From: Streptomyces sp. Root1304
Lineage (GTDB): Bacteria; Actinomycetota; Actinomycetes; Streptomycetales; Streptomycetaceae
NCBI RefSeq assembly: GCF_001426405.1
Contig: NZ_LMEP01000026.1
Coordinates: 42,373-106,372, forward strand
DNA: 64,000 bases
Reading direction: 5' to 3'
Position numbers and translations under genes: made by a program
Shown: one piece after another, positions 16,810 to 24,114 of the stretch
How positions within the stretch are numbered: position 1 is the first letter of the stretch
How the letters are laid out: every line of letters begins with the position of its first letter
The notes under the pieces: model-generated
What the model was told of the DNA's origin: nothing
What the model saw: only the letters and a program-made list of their open reading frames with translations
The model's database searches: none

Positions 16810-17807
16810 CGGGACTCCAGGTGGTCGAAGGAACGGCGGCGCAGCACGAGGAGGGCCGCGCAGACGAGTGCGGCGGTGGCCCAGGCGCCCTGGGCGGCGG
16901 GGCCGGAGAAGTAAGGGGCGAGCGCGGCGGCTCCCGCGCCCGGGGCGCCGGGCGGGCCGAGGAGCGGGCCCGTGACGGCGAGCAGCCAGCCGCCGCCGAG
17001 CGTCGCGGCGGCGGCCCGGCAGCCGACGAACGAGCCGAGGGCGAGCGTGGCCAGGGTCAGCGCGAGGCCCGGCAGCAGCCAGGTGGCGGTCCCCGGAAGC
17101 CCGGCCGTCGGCGGCAGCAGGGCCCCGCCGGCGGTCAGCAGCGGTACGCACACGGCGAGGACGGCGGCCGTACGGGTGAGCAGCAGGCGCAGCCCGCCGG
17201 ACGGGGTGGAGGCGGCGATCTCGTACAGGGGGTCGGCGTGCCGCCCGTACGAGACGGCGACGCCGGCGAGCGGCAGGACGGGGGAGACGGCGAGCAGCAG
17301 GCCCCGCGCGCCCTGCACCCCGGCGCCGTGGGCGAGCCCGAAGGCGCCGCCGACGACGAGGAGCACGGCCACCACCCAGGACCCGCGGAGCGCGGGCCCG
17401 ACGGCGTACCAGAGCCGGGCCCAGCGGCCGAGGGGGCCGTGGACGGCGGGCAGGGGGACGGCGGTCGTGGGGGCGGGGCGGTAGGAGGGGGCGGCCGTCG
17501 TGCGGCCGGGCCGGGGGGCGGGAGTGGCCGGCGCCGGGGCGGGGCGGTGGCCGAGGGAGGCCAGGAGCTCCTCGCGTACGGCCGCCAGGGCGGGGCCCGC
17601 CGCGCCGGCCCGGACGGCGTCCGAGACGCGGCCCGCGCAGGGCGTGCAGGACTCGACGTGCTTCTCCAGGGACCAGGCGTCGGTCTCGGCGGCCGAGCCC
17701 TCGGCGTACCGGAGCGCGAGGGCGTCGGTGACGTGCCAGGAGGACGGTGGGTGGGCGGAGGGGCGGGGGCGCGGGGAGGACGGTCGGGAGGGTCGTGGTG
17801 TCGTCAT
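16806..17807 (-). CDS. Zinc-finger anti-sigma domain fused to a multi-span membrane domain
   Basis: A 333-aa protein whose N-terminus carries the ZAS signature His50-x3-Cys54-x2-Cys57 (HVESCTPC) of anti-sigma factors. After a Pro-rich linker (about 80-125) come six hydrophobic segments (about 140-325), such as SWVVAVLLVVGGAFGLAHG and WLLPGLALTLATLALGSFVG, resembling an ABC-2 permease half. Typical ZAS anti-sigmas have one membrane span, so this fusion links transporter and sigma control in one polypeptide. It overlaps the sigma gene by four bases upstream and the ATPase by four bases downstream. I infer that it holds the sigma factor inactive until a transport or envelope signal changes its state. 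Confidence 0.87.
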   Translation of the reverse strand: MTTPRPSRPSSPRPRPSAHPPSSWHVTDALALRYAEGSAAETDAWSLEKHVESCTPCAGRVSDAVRAGAAGPALAAVREELLASLGHRPAPAPATPAPRPGRTTAAPSYRPAPTTAVPLPAVHGPLGRWARLWYAVGPALRGSWVVAVLLVVGGAFGLAHGAGVQGARGLLLAVSPVLPLAGVAVSYGRHADPLYEIAASTPSGGLRLLLTRTAAVLAVCVPLLTAGGALLPPTAGLPGTATWLLPGLALTLATLALGSFVGCRAAAATLGGGWLLAVTGPLLGPPGAPGAGAAALAPYFSGPAAQGAWATAALVCAALLVLRRRSFDHLESR

Positions 17808-18439
17808 GCGGTGCCTCCCAGGGCGTTCGGGCCGCCGGGCCGTGCCGCGCCGAGAGCGGCGCGCAGTTCGCGGCGGGCGCGGAGGGCGCGGGTCTTGACG
17901 GTGCCCTCGGGTATGCCGAGGAGCCGGGCGGTCTCACGGGTCGTCAGGCCGTCGACGACGGTCGCGCGCAGGACCTCGGCGAGTTCGGGCGAGATGCGGT
18001 CGAGGGCGGCGCCCACCTCCCCGTACTCCAGACCCGCGAGCACCCGGTCCTCGGCGGACGGCGCGGCGGCGGGCTGCTCGGTGGGCGCGGCGGCGTGTGC
18101 GGCGGCCCGTTCCACGGCCCGTTCCGCGCGGGCCCCGGCCCGCTGGGCGTCGACGAGCCGCCGGGCGGCGATGACCCACAGCCAGCCGCCGGCCTCGCCC
18201 CGCCCCCGGTGTCCGCCGGCCGAGCGCCAGACCGTGACGAAGGTGTCCTGGAGGACCTCCCGCACGGTCTCCTCGTCCGGGCAGCGCCGGGCGAGGCGCG
18301 CGTGCAGCCAGCCGGCGTGCCGGTCGTACAGCACGGCGAGGGCCTCGGTGTCCCCCCTGGCGACCGCGCGCAGCAGCGCCGCGTCGTCCTTCCCGTCGCC
18401 CCCGGAGGGGCCTCCCCCTGCGGGGCGCAACAGTCTCAC
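17804..18439 (-). CDS. ECF-type RNA polymerase sigma factor
   Basis: A 211-aa sigma factor from GTG 18439. Region 2 covers about residues 20-95 (ALLRAVARGDTEALAVLYDR, REVLQDTFVTVWRSAGG, WLWVIAARRLVDAQR). An Ala-rich linker follows, then a region 4 helix-turn-helix (VVDGLTTRETARLLGIPEGTVKTR, about 160-190). The stop overlaps the anti-sigma start by four bases, the usual arrangement of ECF pairs. The first 18 residues are Gly-rich and GAGAGGG sits too close to the GTG for a clean site, so the start is uncertain. It likely drives its own operon, which includes the ABC exporter. Confidence 0.92.
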   Translation of the reverse strand: MRLLRPAGGGPSGGDGKDDAALLRAVARGDTEALAVLYDRHAGWLHARLARRCPDEETVREVLQDTFVTVWRSAGGHRGRGEAGGWLWVIAARRLVDAQRAGARAERAVERAAAHAAAPTEQPAAAPSAEDRVLAGLEYGEVGAALDRISPELAEVLRATVVDGLTTRETARLLGIPEGTVKTRALRARRELRAALGAARPGGPNALGGTA

Positions 18440-18492
18440 GCCCTCTCTATCGCGCGCGTGCCCCGGTTCGGTTCACCGCGCGGGCCACGGAG

Positions 18493-19020
18493 TCAGGGAC
18501 TCGTGGGCGGGCCGCCGCCGGGGAGGGCGTCGAAGACGCGCTCCAGGGCGGGCGGGCGTTCGCCGTCGCCCGCGACGACGACGCGGCCGCGGTACGTCAG
18601 GGAGTACTGGAATCCGTCGGCGACGGGCCTGCCGGTCGGGCGCTCCGGGACCTGCGCGTAGGCGGGGTCCGCCAGGGCGGCCCGCAGCTCGGCGGCCTCG
18701 GCGGGGGTCTGCTGCCCGGTGCGGGGCGCCTTGGCCCGGGAACGGCTGGTCCAGGTGCCGTCGTAGTGGACGACGAGCCGGTTGTCGACGCCGGCGAAGC
18801 CGCCGCTGACGGCCACCTCGACGAGGACCTCGCCCGGCTGGGGGTCGGCCGCCGGGGTGCCGGGGCCGGTGGTGACGCTCGGGACGGCCGGTCCGCTCAC
18901 CGTGGACGGCGGCCCGCCGGGCACGGGATCGACCCCGGGCCCGCAGCCGCTCGCGCCGCCGACCAGGGCCCCGATCAGCAGCAGGCTCCCGCACCAGGTC
19001 TTCCGTACGCCTCGCACCAT
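18493..19020 (-). CDS. Lipoprotein with emfourin-like domain
   Basis: A 175-aa protein with a short positively charged start (MVRGVRKTW), a hydrophobic stretch and a lipobox-like ASGC, so it is probably a membrane-anchored lipoprotein. The soluble part contains SGGFAGVDNRL, then TPAEAAELRAALADPAYAQVP and a C-terminal beta-rich segment. SGGFAG followed by an EAAELR helix recalls emfourin, the protealysin (M4 peptidase) inhibitor family. An M4 protease gene is present elsewhere in the window (50851-52467), which makes an inhibitory role plausible but unproven. ATG 19020 was chosen; GTG 19047 and GTG 19017 are alternatives. It lies 53 bp upstream of the ECF sigma gene on the same strand. Confidence 0.6.
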   Translation of the reverse strand: MVRGVRKTWCGSLLLIGALVGGASGCGPGVDPVPGGPPSTVSGPAVPSVTTGPGTPAADPQPGEVLVEVAVSGGFAGVDNRLVVHYDGTWTSRSRAKAPRTGQQTPAEAAELRAALADPAYAQVPERPTGRPVADGFQYSLTYRGRVVVAGDGERPPALERVFDALPGGGPPTSP

Positions 19021-19159
19021 GCTCCGAGCATGCCCGCAAGGGGGCACCGCGCGCAGCCGGACGGCGGGATCGCGCCCGGAGGACGGAGGACGGAGGTCGG
19101 CCTGCCGGTCGGCGCTCCGGCCGGACGGCCCGGTCCGCTTCCCGCCGCCACCGTCGCTC

Positions 19160-19798
19160 TCAGCCCTCCGTCCGGACGATCCCCGTCACCGGCCCCCGGT
19201 AGCGCCAGTCGAGGGAGTCGTACAGCGCGAGGCCGTCCGTGGTGGCGGCGAGCACCCCCGTCTCCGCGCCCGTCTGCGCGGCGGCGGCCTCCAGCGTGCG
19301 CATGACGTTGGCGCCGAGGCCGCGCCGCCGGTGGGCGGGGTCGGTCTCGATCTGGTCGGCGACGGCCGTCGCACCGGTCGGGGCGATCTGGCCGCGCGCG
19401 GCGAGCGTCCCGTCGGGGGCGAGGATCCGGACCCGGATGACGCCGTCGCTCAGCTCGGTCGTCCGCGCGTACCCCTCGGGTGGCGCGGGCCGGGCGGCCG
19501 GGTCCAGCGGCTTGGTCATCATGAAGCCCGGGTCGTCGGGGACGGTCCAGCCCTCGGTGATCCACGCGCCCGCGTCCTCGGGGCCCGCCATGATCTTGAG
19601 CCAGCTGTACGGGGCGGTGAGCCGGGCGCAGAGCGCGCCGACGGAGGCCGCGTCCGGGGCGGGCAGGACATGGCGTACGACGTGCCGGGGCAGCCCCACG
19701 TCGATCCGGTGGCCCCAGGGCTCCGCGACGGGTGCCGGGGTCCCCCGGGAGACGCTCCAGCCCGCCACCCAGGCCGATGTAATAGATGAGATATCCAT
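19160..19798 (-). CDS. GNAT-family N-acetyltransferase
   Basis: A 212-aa protein with a C-terminal GNAT core: VADQIETDPAHRRRGLGANVMRTL-type acetyl-CoA loop (R/Q-x-x-G-x-G/A, about residues 150-165) followed by AAAAQTGAETGVLAATTDGLALYDSLDWRY. The N-terminal half has no motif I recognise. The substrate is unknown. It is divergent from lon, with 130 bp between the two starts, and an 8-bp inverted repeat brackets its ATG. Confidence 0.85.
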   Translation of the reverse strand: MDISSITSAWVAGWSVSRGTPAPVAEPWGHRIDVGLPRHVVRHVLPAPDAASVGALCARLTAPYSWLKIMAGPEDAGAWITEGWTVPDDPGFMMTKPLDPAARPAPPEGYARTTELSDGVIRVRILAPDGTLAARGQIAPTGATAVADQIETDPAHRRRGLGANVMRTLEAAAAQTGAETGVLAATTDGLALYDSLDWRYRGPVTGIVRTEG

Positions 19799-19812
19799 GC
19801 AGTCATTACATC
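19776..19812. promoter_or_regulatory. Inverted repeat across the GNAT start codon
   Basis: GATGTAAT (19776-19783) and ATTACATC (19805-19812) form exact 8-bp inverted arms separated by 21 bp. The arms are AT-rich against a GC-rich background and the ATG (19796-19798) lies between them. It could be an operator in the GNAT/lon divergent region or an mRNA hairpin hiding the start. No protein is assignable. Confidence 0.4.
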
Positions 19813-19886
19813 GACCGGAAGCCCCTCGGAGGGTGGTGATCGCTCAGAGCGAACAGGCGTCCGGGAACATTCCTCGGCTCACATGC

Positions 19887-19907
19887 ATTGAGTCCACGTA
19901 GCTCAAC
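19887..19907 (+). promoter_or_regulatory. HAIR element (HspR operator) of lon
   Basis: ATTGAGT (19887-19893), seven spacer bases, then GCTCAAC (19901-19907). The HspR HAIR consensus is CTTGAGT-N7-ACTCAAG, and here 11 of 14 arm bases agree with the exact spacing. lon is a known member of the HspR heat-shock regulon in Streptomyces. The site lies 21 bp before the lon ATG. Confidence 0.8.
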
Positions 19908-19928
19908 TTGACTGCCGAAGGGGAGATC

Positions 19929-22340
19929 ATGGCTTCTGACTCCAAGCCGTCCGTGCCGCTCATTCTGCCTGTGCTGCCGCTCGACGACGAGGTCGTGCTG
20001 CCCGGAATGGTGGTGCCGCTCGACCTGTCCGACAACGACGTGCGCGCCGCCGTCGAGGCCGCCCAGGCCGCCGCGCGGCCCGGCGCCGGCAAGCCCAGGG
20101 TGCTGCTGGTGCCCCGCGTCGACGGGACCTACGCCGGGACCGGCGTCCTGGGCACCGTCGAGCAGGTCGGACGGCTGTCCGACGGCGACCCCGGCGCCCT
20201 GATCCGCGGCGTCGGCCGCGTCCGCATCGGTGCCGGTACGACCGGACCGGGCGCCGCCCTCTGGGTGGAGGGCAGCACCGTCGAGGAGACCCTGCCCGAC
20301 CCGCTGCCCGGCCAGGTCACCGACCTGGTCAAGGAGTACAAGGCGCTGGCCACCAGCTGGCTCAAGAAGCGCGGCGCCTGGCAGGTCGTGGACCGAGTCC
20401 AGCAGATCGACGGCGTCGGCGCCCTCGCCGACAACTCCGGGTACTCGCCCTTCCTCACCGTCGAGCAGAAGGTCGCGATCCTGGAGACCGCCGACCCGGT
20501 CGCCCGCCTCCGGCTCGCCACCGCCCAGCTCCGCGAGCACCTCGCCGAGCAGGACGTCGCCGAGACCATCGCCAAGGACGTCCAGGAGGGCGTCGACAAG
20601 CAGCAGCGCGAGTTCCTGCTCCGCCGTCAGCTGGAAGCCGTACGCAAGGAACTCCGTGACCTCAACGGCGAGGCCGAGGGTGACGAGTCCGACGACTACC
20701 GCGCCCGCGTGGAGGCCGCCGACCTGCCCGAGAAGGTCCGCGAGGCGGCCCTCAAGGAGGTCGAGAAGCTGGAGCGGTCCAGCGACCAGTCCCCCGAGGG
20801 CTCCTGGATCCGCACCTGGCTGGACACGGTCCTCGAACTGCCGTGGAACGAGCGGACCGAGGACGCGTACGACATCCGGGGCGCCCGCGCCGTGCTCGAC
20901 GCCGAGCACGCCGGCCTGGACGACGTGAAGGAGCGGATCACCGAGTACCTGGCGGTCCGCAAGCGGCGCTCCGAGCGCGGCCTCGGCGTCGTCGGCGGGC
21001 GTCGCGGCGGCGCCGTGCTCGCCCTCGTCGGCCCGCCCGGCGTCGGCAAGACCTCCCTCGGCGAGTCCGTCGCGCACGCGATGGGACGCGAGTTCGTCCG
21101 GGTCGCCCTCGGCGGCGTACGCGACGAGGCGGAGATCCGCGGCCACCGGCGTACGTACGTGGGCGCCCTGCCCGGCCGGATCGTCCGGGCGATCAAGGAG
21201 GCCGGGTCCATGAACCCGGTGGTCCTGCTCGACGAGATCGACAAGGTCGGCTCCGACTTCCGCGGCGACCCCGCCGCCGCCCTCCTCGAAGTCCTCGACC
21301 CGGCGCAGAACCACACCTTCCGCGACCACTACCTGGAGGTCGAACTCGACCTCTCCGACGTCGTCTTCCTCGCCACGGCCAACGTCCTGGAGGCCATCCC
21401 GGAGGCCCTGCTCGACCGCATGGAGCTGGTCAGGCTCGACGGCTACACCGAGGACGAGAAGGTCGTCATCGCCCGCGACCACCTGCTTCCCCGGCAGCTG
21501 GAGCGCGCGGGACTGGAGCCCGGCGAGGTCGTCCTGGAGGACGCGAGCCTGCGGAAGCTGGCCGGCGAGTACACCCGCGAGGCGGGCGTCCGCACCCTGG
21601 AGCGGGCCGTCTCCCGGCTGCTCCGCAAGATCGCGGCCCAGCACGAACTGGGCGACCGGGAGCTGCCGTTCACGGTCGGTCCGGACGACCTGCGGGACCT
21701 CATCGGGCGTCCGCACCACGTGCCCGAGTCCGCCCAGGACCCGGCGGAGCGCCGTACGGCCGTGCCGGGTGTCGCCACCGGGCTGGCGGTGACCGGCGCG
21801 GGCGGTGACGTGCTCTTCGTCGAGGCCTCCCTCGCCGACCCGGAGACCGGCGCCGCCGGACTGACCCTCACCGGCCAGCTGGGCGACGTGATGAAGGAGT
21901 CGGCGCAGATCGCGCTCTCCTTCCTCCGCTCGCACGGCGCGGAACTGGAGCTGCCCGTCACCGGTCTGAAGGACCGAGGCGTGCACATCCACTTCCCGGC
22001 GGGGGCCGTGCCCAAGGACGGTCCGAGCGCGGGCGTCACCATGACGACCGCACTGGCCTCCCTGCTGAGCGGCCGGCTGGTCCGTACGGACGTGGCCATG
22101 ACCGGCGAGGTCTCCCTCACCGGCCGGGTGCTGCCGATCGGCGGCGTGAAGCAGAAGCTCCTCGCCGCGCACCGGGCGGGCATCACGACGGTCGTGATCC
22201 CCAAGCGGAACGAGGCCGACCTGGACGACGTCCCGGCCGAGATCCTGGAGAAGCTGGAGGTCCACCCGGTGACCGACGTCCGCCAGGTCCTGGAGATCGC
22301 GCTGGCGCCGGCTGCGGTGCCGGTGGGCGTGGCGGCCTGA
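19929..22340 (+). CDS. lon: ATP-dependent Lon protease
   Basis: An 803-aa AAA+ protease of usual family length. The N-terminal substrate-binding domain (LPVLPLDDEVVLPGMVVPL) is followed by a coiled-coil region and the ATPase with Walker A GPPGVGKT at residues 368-375 and Walker B VVLLDEIDKVG. The C-terminal protease domain has the catalytic dyad Ser700 (KDGPSAGVTM) and Lys743 (GGVKQKLLAAHRAG), spaced 43 residues apart as in the E. coli enzyme. ATG 19929 was preferred over TTG 19908 because AAGGGGAG precedes it, although the spacing is short. It degrades misfolded and regulatory proteins in the cytoplasm. Heat induction through HspR is indicated by the HAIR element just upstream. Confidence 0.97.
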   Translation: MASDSKPSVPLILPVLPLDDEVVLPGMVVPLDLSDNDVRAAVEAAQAAARPGAGKPRVLLVPRVDGTYAGTGVLGTVEQVGRLSDGDPGALIRGVGRVRIGAGTTGPGAALWVEGSTVEETLPDPLPGQVTDLVKEYKALATSWLKKRGAWQVVDRVQQIDGVGALADNSGYSPFLTVEQKVAILETADPVARLRLATAQLREHLAEQDVAETIAKDVQEGVDKQQREFLLRRQLEAVRKELRDLNGEAEGDESDDYRARVEAADLPEKVREAALKEVEKLERSSDQSPEGSWIRTWLDTVLELPWNERTEDAYDIRGARAVLDAEHAGLDDVKERITEYLAVRKRRSERGLGVVGGRRGGAVLALVGPPGVGKTSLGESVAHAMGREFVRVALGGVRDEAEIRGHRRTYVGALPGRIVRAIKEAGSMNPVVLLDEIDKVGSDFRGDPAAALLEVLDPAQNHTFRDHYLEVELDLSDVVFLATANVLEAIPEALLDRMELVRLDGYTEDEKVVIARDHLLPRQLERAGLEPGEVVLEDASLRKLAGEYTREAGVRTLERAVSRLLRKIAAQHELGDRELPFTVGPDDLRDLIGRPHHVPESAQDPAERRTAVPGVATGLAVTGAGGDVLFVEASLADPETGAAGLTLTGQLGDVMKESAQIALSFLRSHGAELELPVTGLKDRGVHIHFPAGAVPKDGPSAGVTMTTALASLLSGRLVRTDVAMTGEVSLTGRVLPIGGVKQKLLAAHRAGITTVVIPKRNEADLDDVPAEILEKLEVHPVTDVRQVLEIALAPAAVPVGVAA

Positions 22341-22349
22341 CGGTCGCGC

Positions 22350-22392
22350 GGCGGAGCGGGGTGCCCCAGGAAACGGGGCACCCCGCTCCGCC
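22350..22392 (+). terminator. Terminator of lon
   Basis: A perfect 18-bp stem (22350-22367 with 22375-22392) around the loop AGGAAAC begins ten bases after the lon stop codon. No T-tract follows, which is usual for Streptomyces terminators. Confidence 0.9.
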
Positions 22393-22448
22393 GTACCCGG
22401 GAGTAAAACGTGACCCGGATGTCAGTCGGGGCTGTCATGCTCGTACGC

Positions 22449-23042
22449 ATGAACGAAGACGCCTTCTGGGCTCTCATCGACGAGTTGAGCCGCCGCCCCG
22501 GTGACCGGGACGAGCGGCTGGAGTGGCTGGGCGGGCAGCTGCTCCGGCGTCCCGCCGCCGAGAGCGTGGAGTTCCAGGTGCGGCTGGAGCGGGCGTGCGA
22601 GGCCGCCGACCGGAAGGGCCTGTGGAGAGCGGCGACCCGGATCGAGGGCGGCGACTGCACGGACGACGGTTTCCACTACTTCACGCTCTGGCTGGTGGGC
22701 CAGGGACGCAAGGTGTACGACTCGGTCGTCGCCGACCCCGACGCGCTGGCGGACGTGCCGGGCATCCGGCTGCTCGTGGGGCGGCCGCACGACGACTGGG
22801 ACGACGACGAGTGGCCCGAGTGGGAGGAGCTCGACTACGTCGCGCAGGACGTCTTCGACGAGCTGACCGGCCAGGAGGACGACGACGGCGAGGCGTTCCT
22901 CGACGCGGTCGAGGAGGCGGAGGAGGCCGCGGAGGCGGCGGGGGAGTGGGAAGAGGGCGACGATTCCCGGGGGTCTCGTCCGGAAGGGGTGGCGATACCC
23001 CGGCTCACCGCCCTCTTCCCGCTCGGGACGTCCGGCTCCTAG
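22449..23042 (+). CDS. DUF4240-family protein
   Basis: A 197-aa protein whose core MNEDAFWALIDELSR at the N-terminus, then FHYFTLWLVGQGRKVYDSVVADPDALADV, matches the DUF4240 family, found widely in Streptomyces and of unknown function. ATG 22449 was taken because the domain begins exactly there; no clear ribosome site precedes any candidate. The C-terminal third is very acidic (DDWDDDEWPEWEELD, then EEAEEAAEAAGEWEEGDD) and ends in a short basic/hydrophobic tail. Its TAG stop shares CTAG with the stop of the converging LPMO gene. Confidence 0.85.
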   Translation: MNEDAFWALIDELSRRPGDRDERLEWLGGQLLRRPAAESVEFQVRLERACEAADRKGLWRAATRIEGGDCTDDGFHYFTLWLVGQGRKVYDSVVADPDALADVPGIRLLVGRPHDDWDDDEWPEWEELDYVAQDVFDELTGQEDDDGEAFLDAVEEAEEAAEAAGEWEEGDDSRGSRPEGVAIPRLTALFPLGTSGS

Positions 23043-23923
23043 GAGGCGGACGGGTTCCGGCGGCGGCCCAGGAGCAGGGTGCCCGCCGCGAAGACGGCGA
23101 GCCCGCCCGCGCCGGCGAGGGCCAGCGGGAGCGGCGAGGTGGGGGCCTCGGCGGTCTCGGCGGAGAGGGCCGGGGGCTGTTCGTCGCCGCCGTGGCCCGC
23201 GTGGCTCACGGTGGACAGTTCGGCGCCCGCCGCGATCTTCGCCTCGGTCGGGGCCTGCGCCCCGGTCGTGGTCGCCTGGGCCGCCGCGCCGCCGAAGGTG
23301 ACGTCCGAGCAGCTGTAGAAGGCCTCGGGGCTGTCGTTGCGCTGCCACACCTTGTAGACGATGTGACGGCCGGTGCGGGCGGGGAGGTTGCCCGTGAAGT
23401 TGTAGTAGCCGTCGGTGGCGGTGCGGGTGGTGTTGTAGACGGCGACGGGGGTCGCGTCCAGGTCCGACCACTTCAGGGGCTGCGTCGGGTCGAAGCCGGC
23501 CTTGGTGATGTAGACGGTCATCGTGCCCGAGTGGGCGGCCGTCACCCGGACCTTGAAGTCGAAGGAGCCCGCGACGACCGCGGTCGCCGGCCAGTCGGTG
23601 CGGGCCCAGTCCAGCGCCCGGTACTTCTCGCGGTTCGCCGAGCAGAGCTTGCCGTCCGGGATGAGGGCCTGGTGCTGCCCGGCGGCGTTGGCGATGTTGA
23701 CCTCGTTCCAGTCGTAGAGCGGCTGGGTGCCGGAGTCGGCGACGAGGTCCTTGCACACCTGGGACTTGGGGGTCTCGGGACCCTCGGCGTAACAGGCGGC
23801 GATGCGGCTGACCGGGTTGAAGACGGCCCCGTGGGCGGCGGCGGTGGTGGGGGTCAGACCGACGAGGGCGGTGGCGGCGGACAGGGCGGCGACGCCGGTG
23901 GCGGTGCGGCGGTAGGACGGCAT
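23039..23923 (-). CDS. Membrane-anchored lytic polysaccharide monooxygenase (AA10)
   Basis: A 294-aa secreted copper enzyme for chitin or cellulose. A signal peptide ends at Ala30, leaving the N-terminal His31 of the copper histidine brace (AAAHGAVFNP). The second brace His is His131 (VRVTAAHSGTM) and the axial Phe is Phe210 (SDVTF). After the catalytic domain (31-212) comes a low-complexity linker, then one transmembrane helix (about 263-285) and an RRRN tail. The mature enzyme is therefore probably tethered to the cell surface, whereas many Streptomyces AA10 proteins are free or carry a binding module. No exact LPxTG is present. A DasR-like operator lies 97 bp upstream, which fits control by N-acetylglucosamine and use on chitin. 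Confidence 0.93.
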   Translation of the reverse strand: MPSYRRTATGVAALSAATALVGLTPTTAAAHGAVFNPVSRIAACYAEGPETPKSQVCKDLVADSGTQPLYDWNEVNIANAAGQHQALIPDGKLCSANREKYRALDWARTDWPATAVVAGSFDFKVRVTAAHSGTMTVYITKAGFDPTQPLKWSDLDATPVAVYNTTRTATDGYYNFTGNLPARTGRHIVYKVWQRNDSPEAFYSCSDVTFGGAAAQATTTGAQAPTEAKIAAGAELSTVSHAGHGGDEQPPALSAETAEAPTSPLPLALAGAGGLAVFAAGTLLLGRRRNPSAS

Positions 23924-24019
23924 GCGGGGGCTCTCTCTCGTGCGTGGGGGAGGACGGAACGAGCAACGCGCGCTGAGCGGAAGGAAGTTGAATCCCGGGC
24001 GACCGCGATAGAGAGTCGC

Positions 24020-24035
24020 ATTGGTCCATACCAAT
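24020..24035 (-). promoter_or_regulatory. DasR-responsive element (dre) upstream of the LPMO
   Basis: The 16-bp near-palindrome ATTGGTCCATACCAAT matches the DasR site ACTGGTCTAGACCAGT at 12 of 16 positions and keeps both TGGT and ACCA cores at correct spacing. It sits 97 bp before the LPMO ATG. DasR, the GntR-family repressor of chitin and aminosugar genes in Streptomyces, is released by glucosamine-6-phosphate. Confidence 0.68.
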
Positions 24036-24063
24036 GGGCAAGAGGGTGGGCGGAAAAAGCCGA

Positions 24064-24099
24064 AGCGGCCCCCGGGGTGCCGCACACCCGGGGACCGCT
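24064..24099 (-). terminator. Terminator of the GH25 muramidase
   Basis: AGCGG...GGGGTG (24064-24079) pairs with CACCCGGGGACCGCT (24085-24099), with one mismatch and one bulge, 16 bp past the stop of the GH25 gene on the minus strand. Confidence 0.72.
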
Positions 24100-24114
24100 G
24101 GGAGGAAGGAGGCG

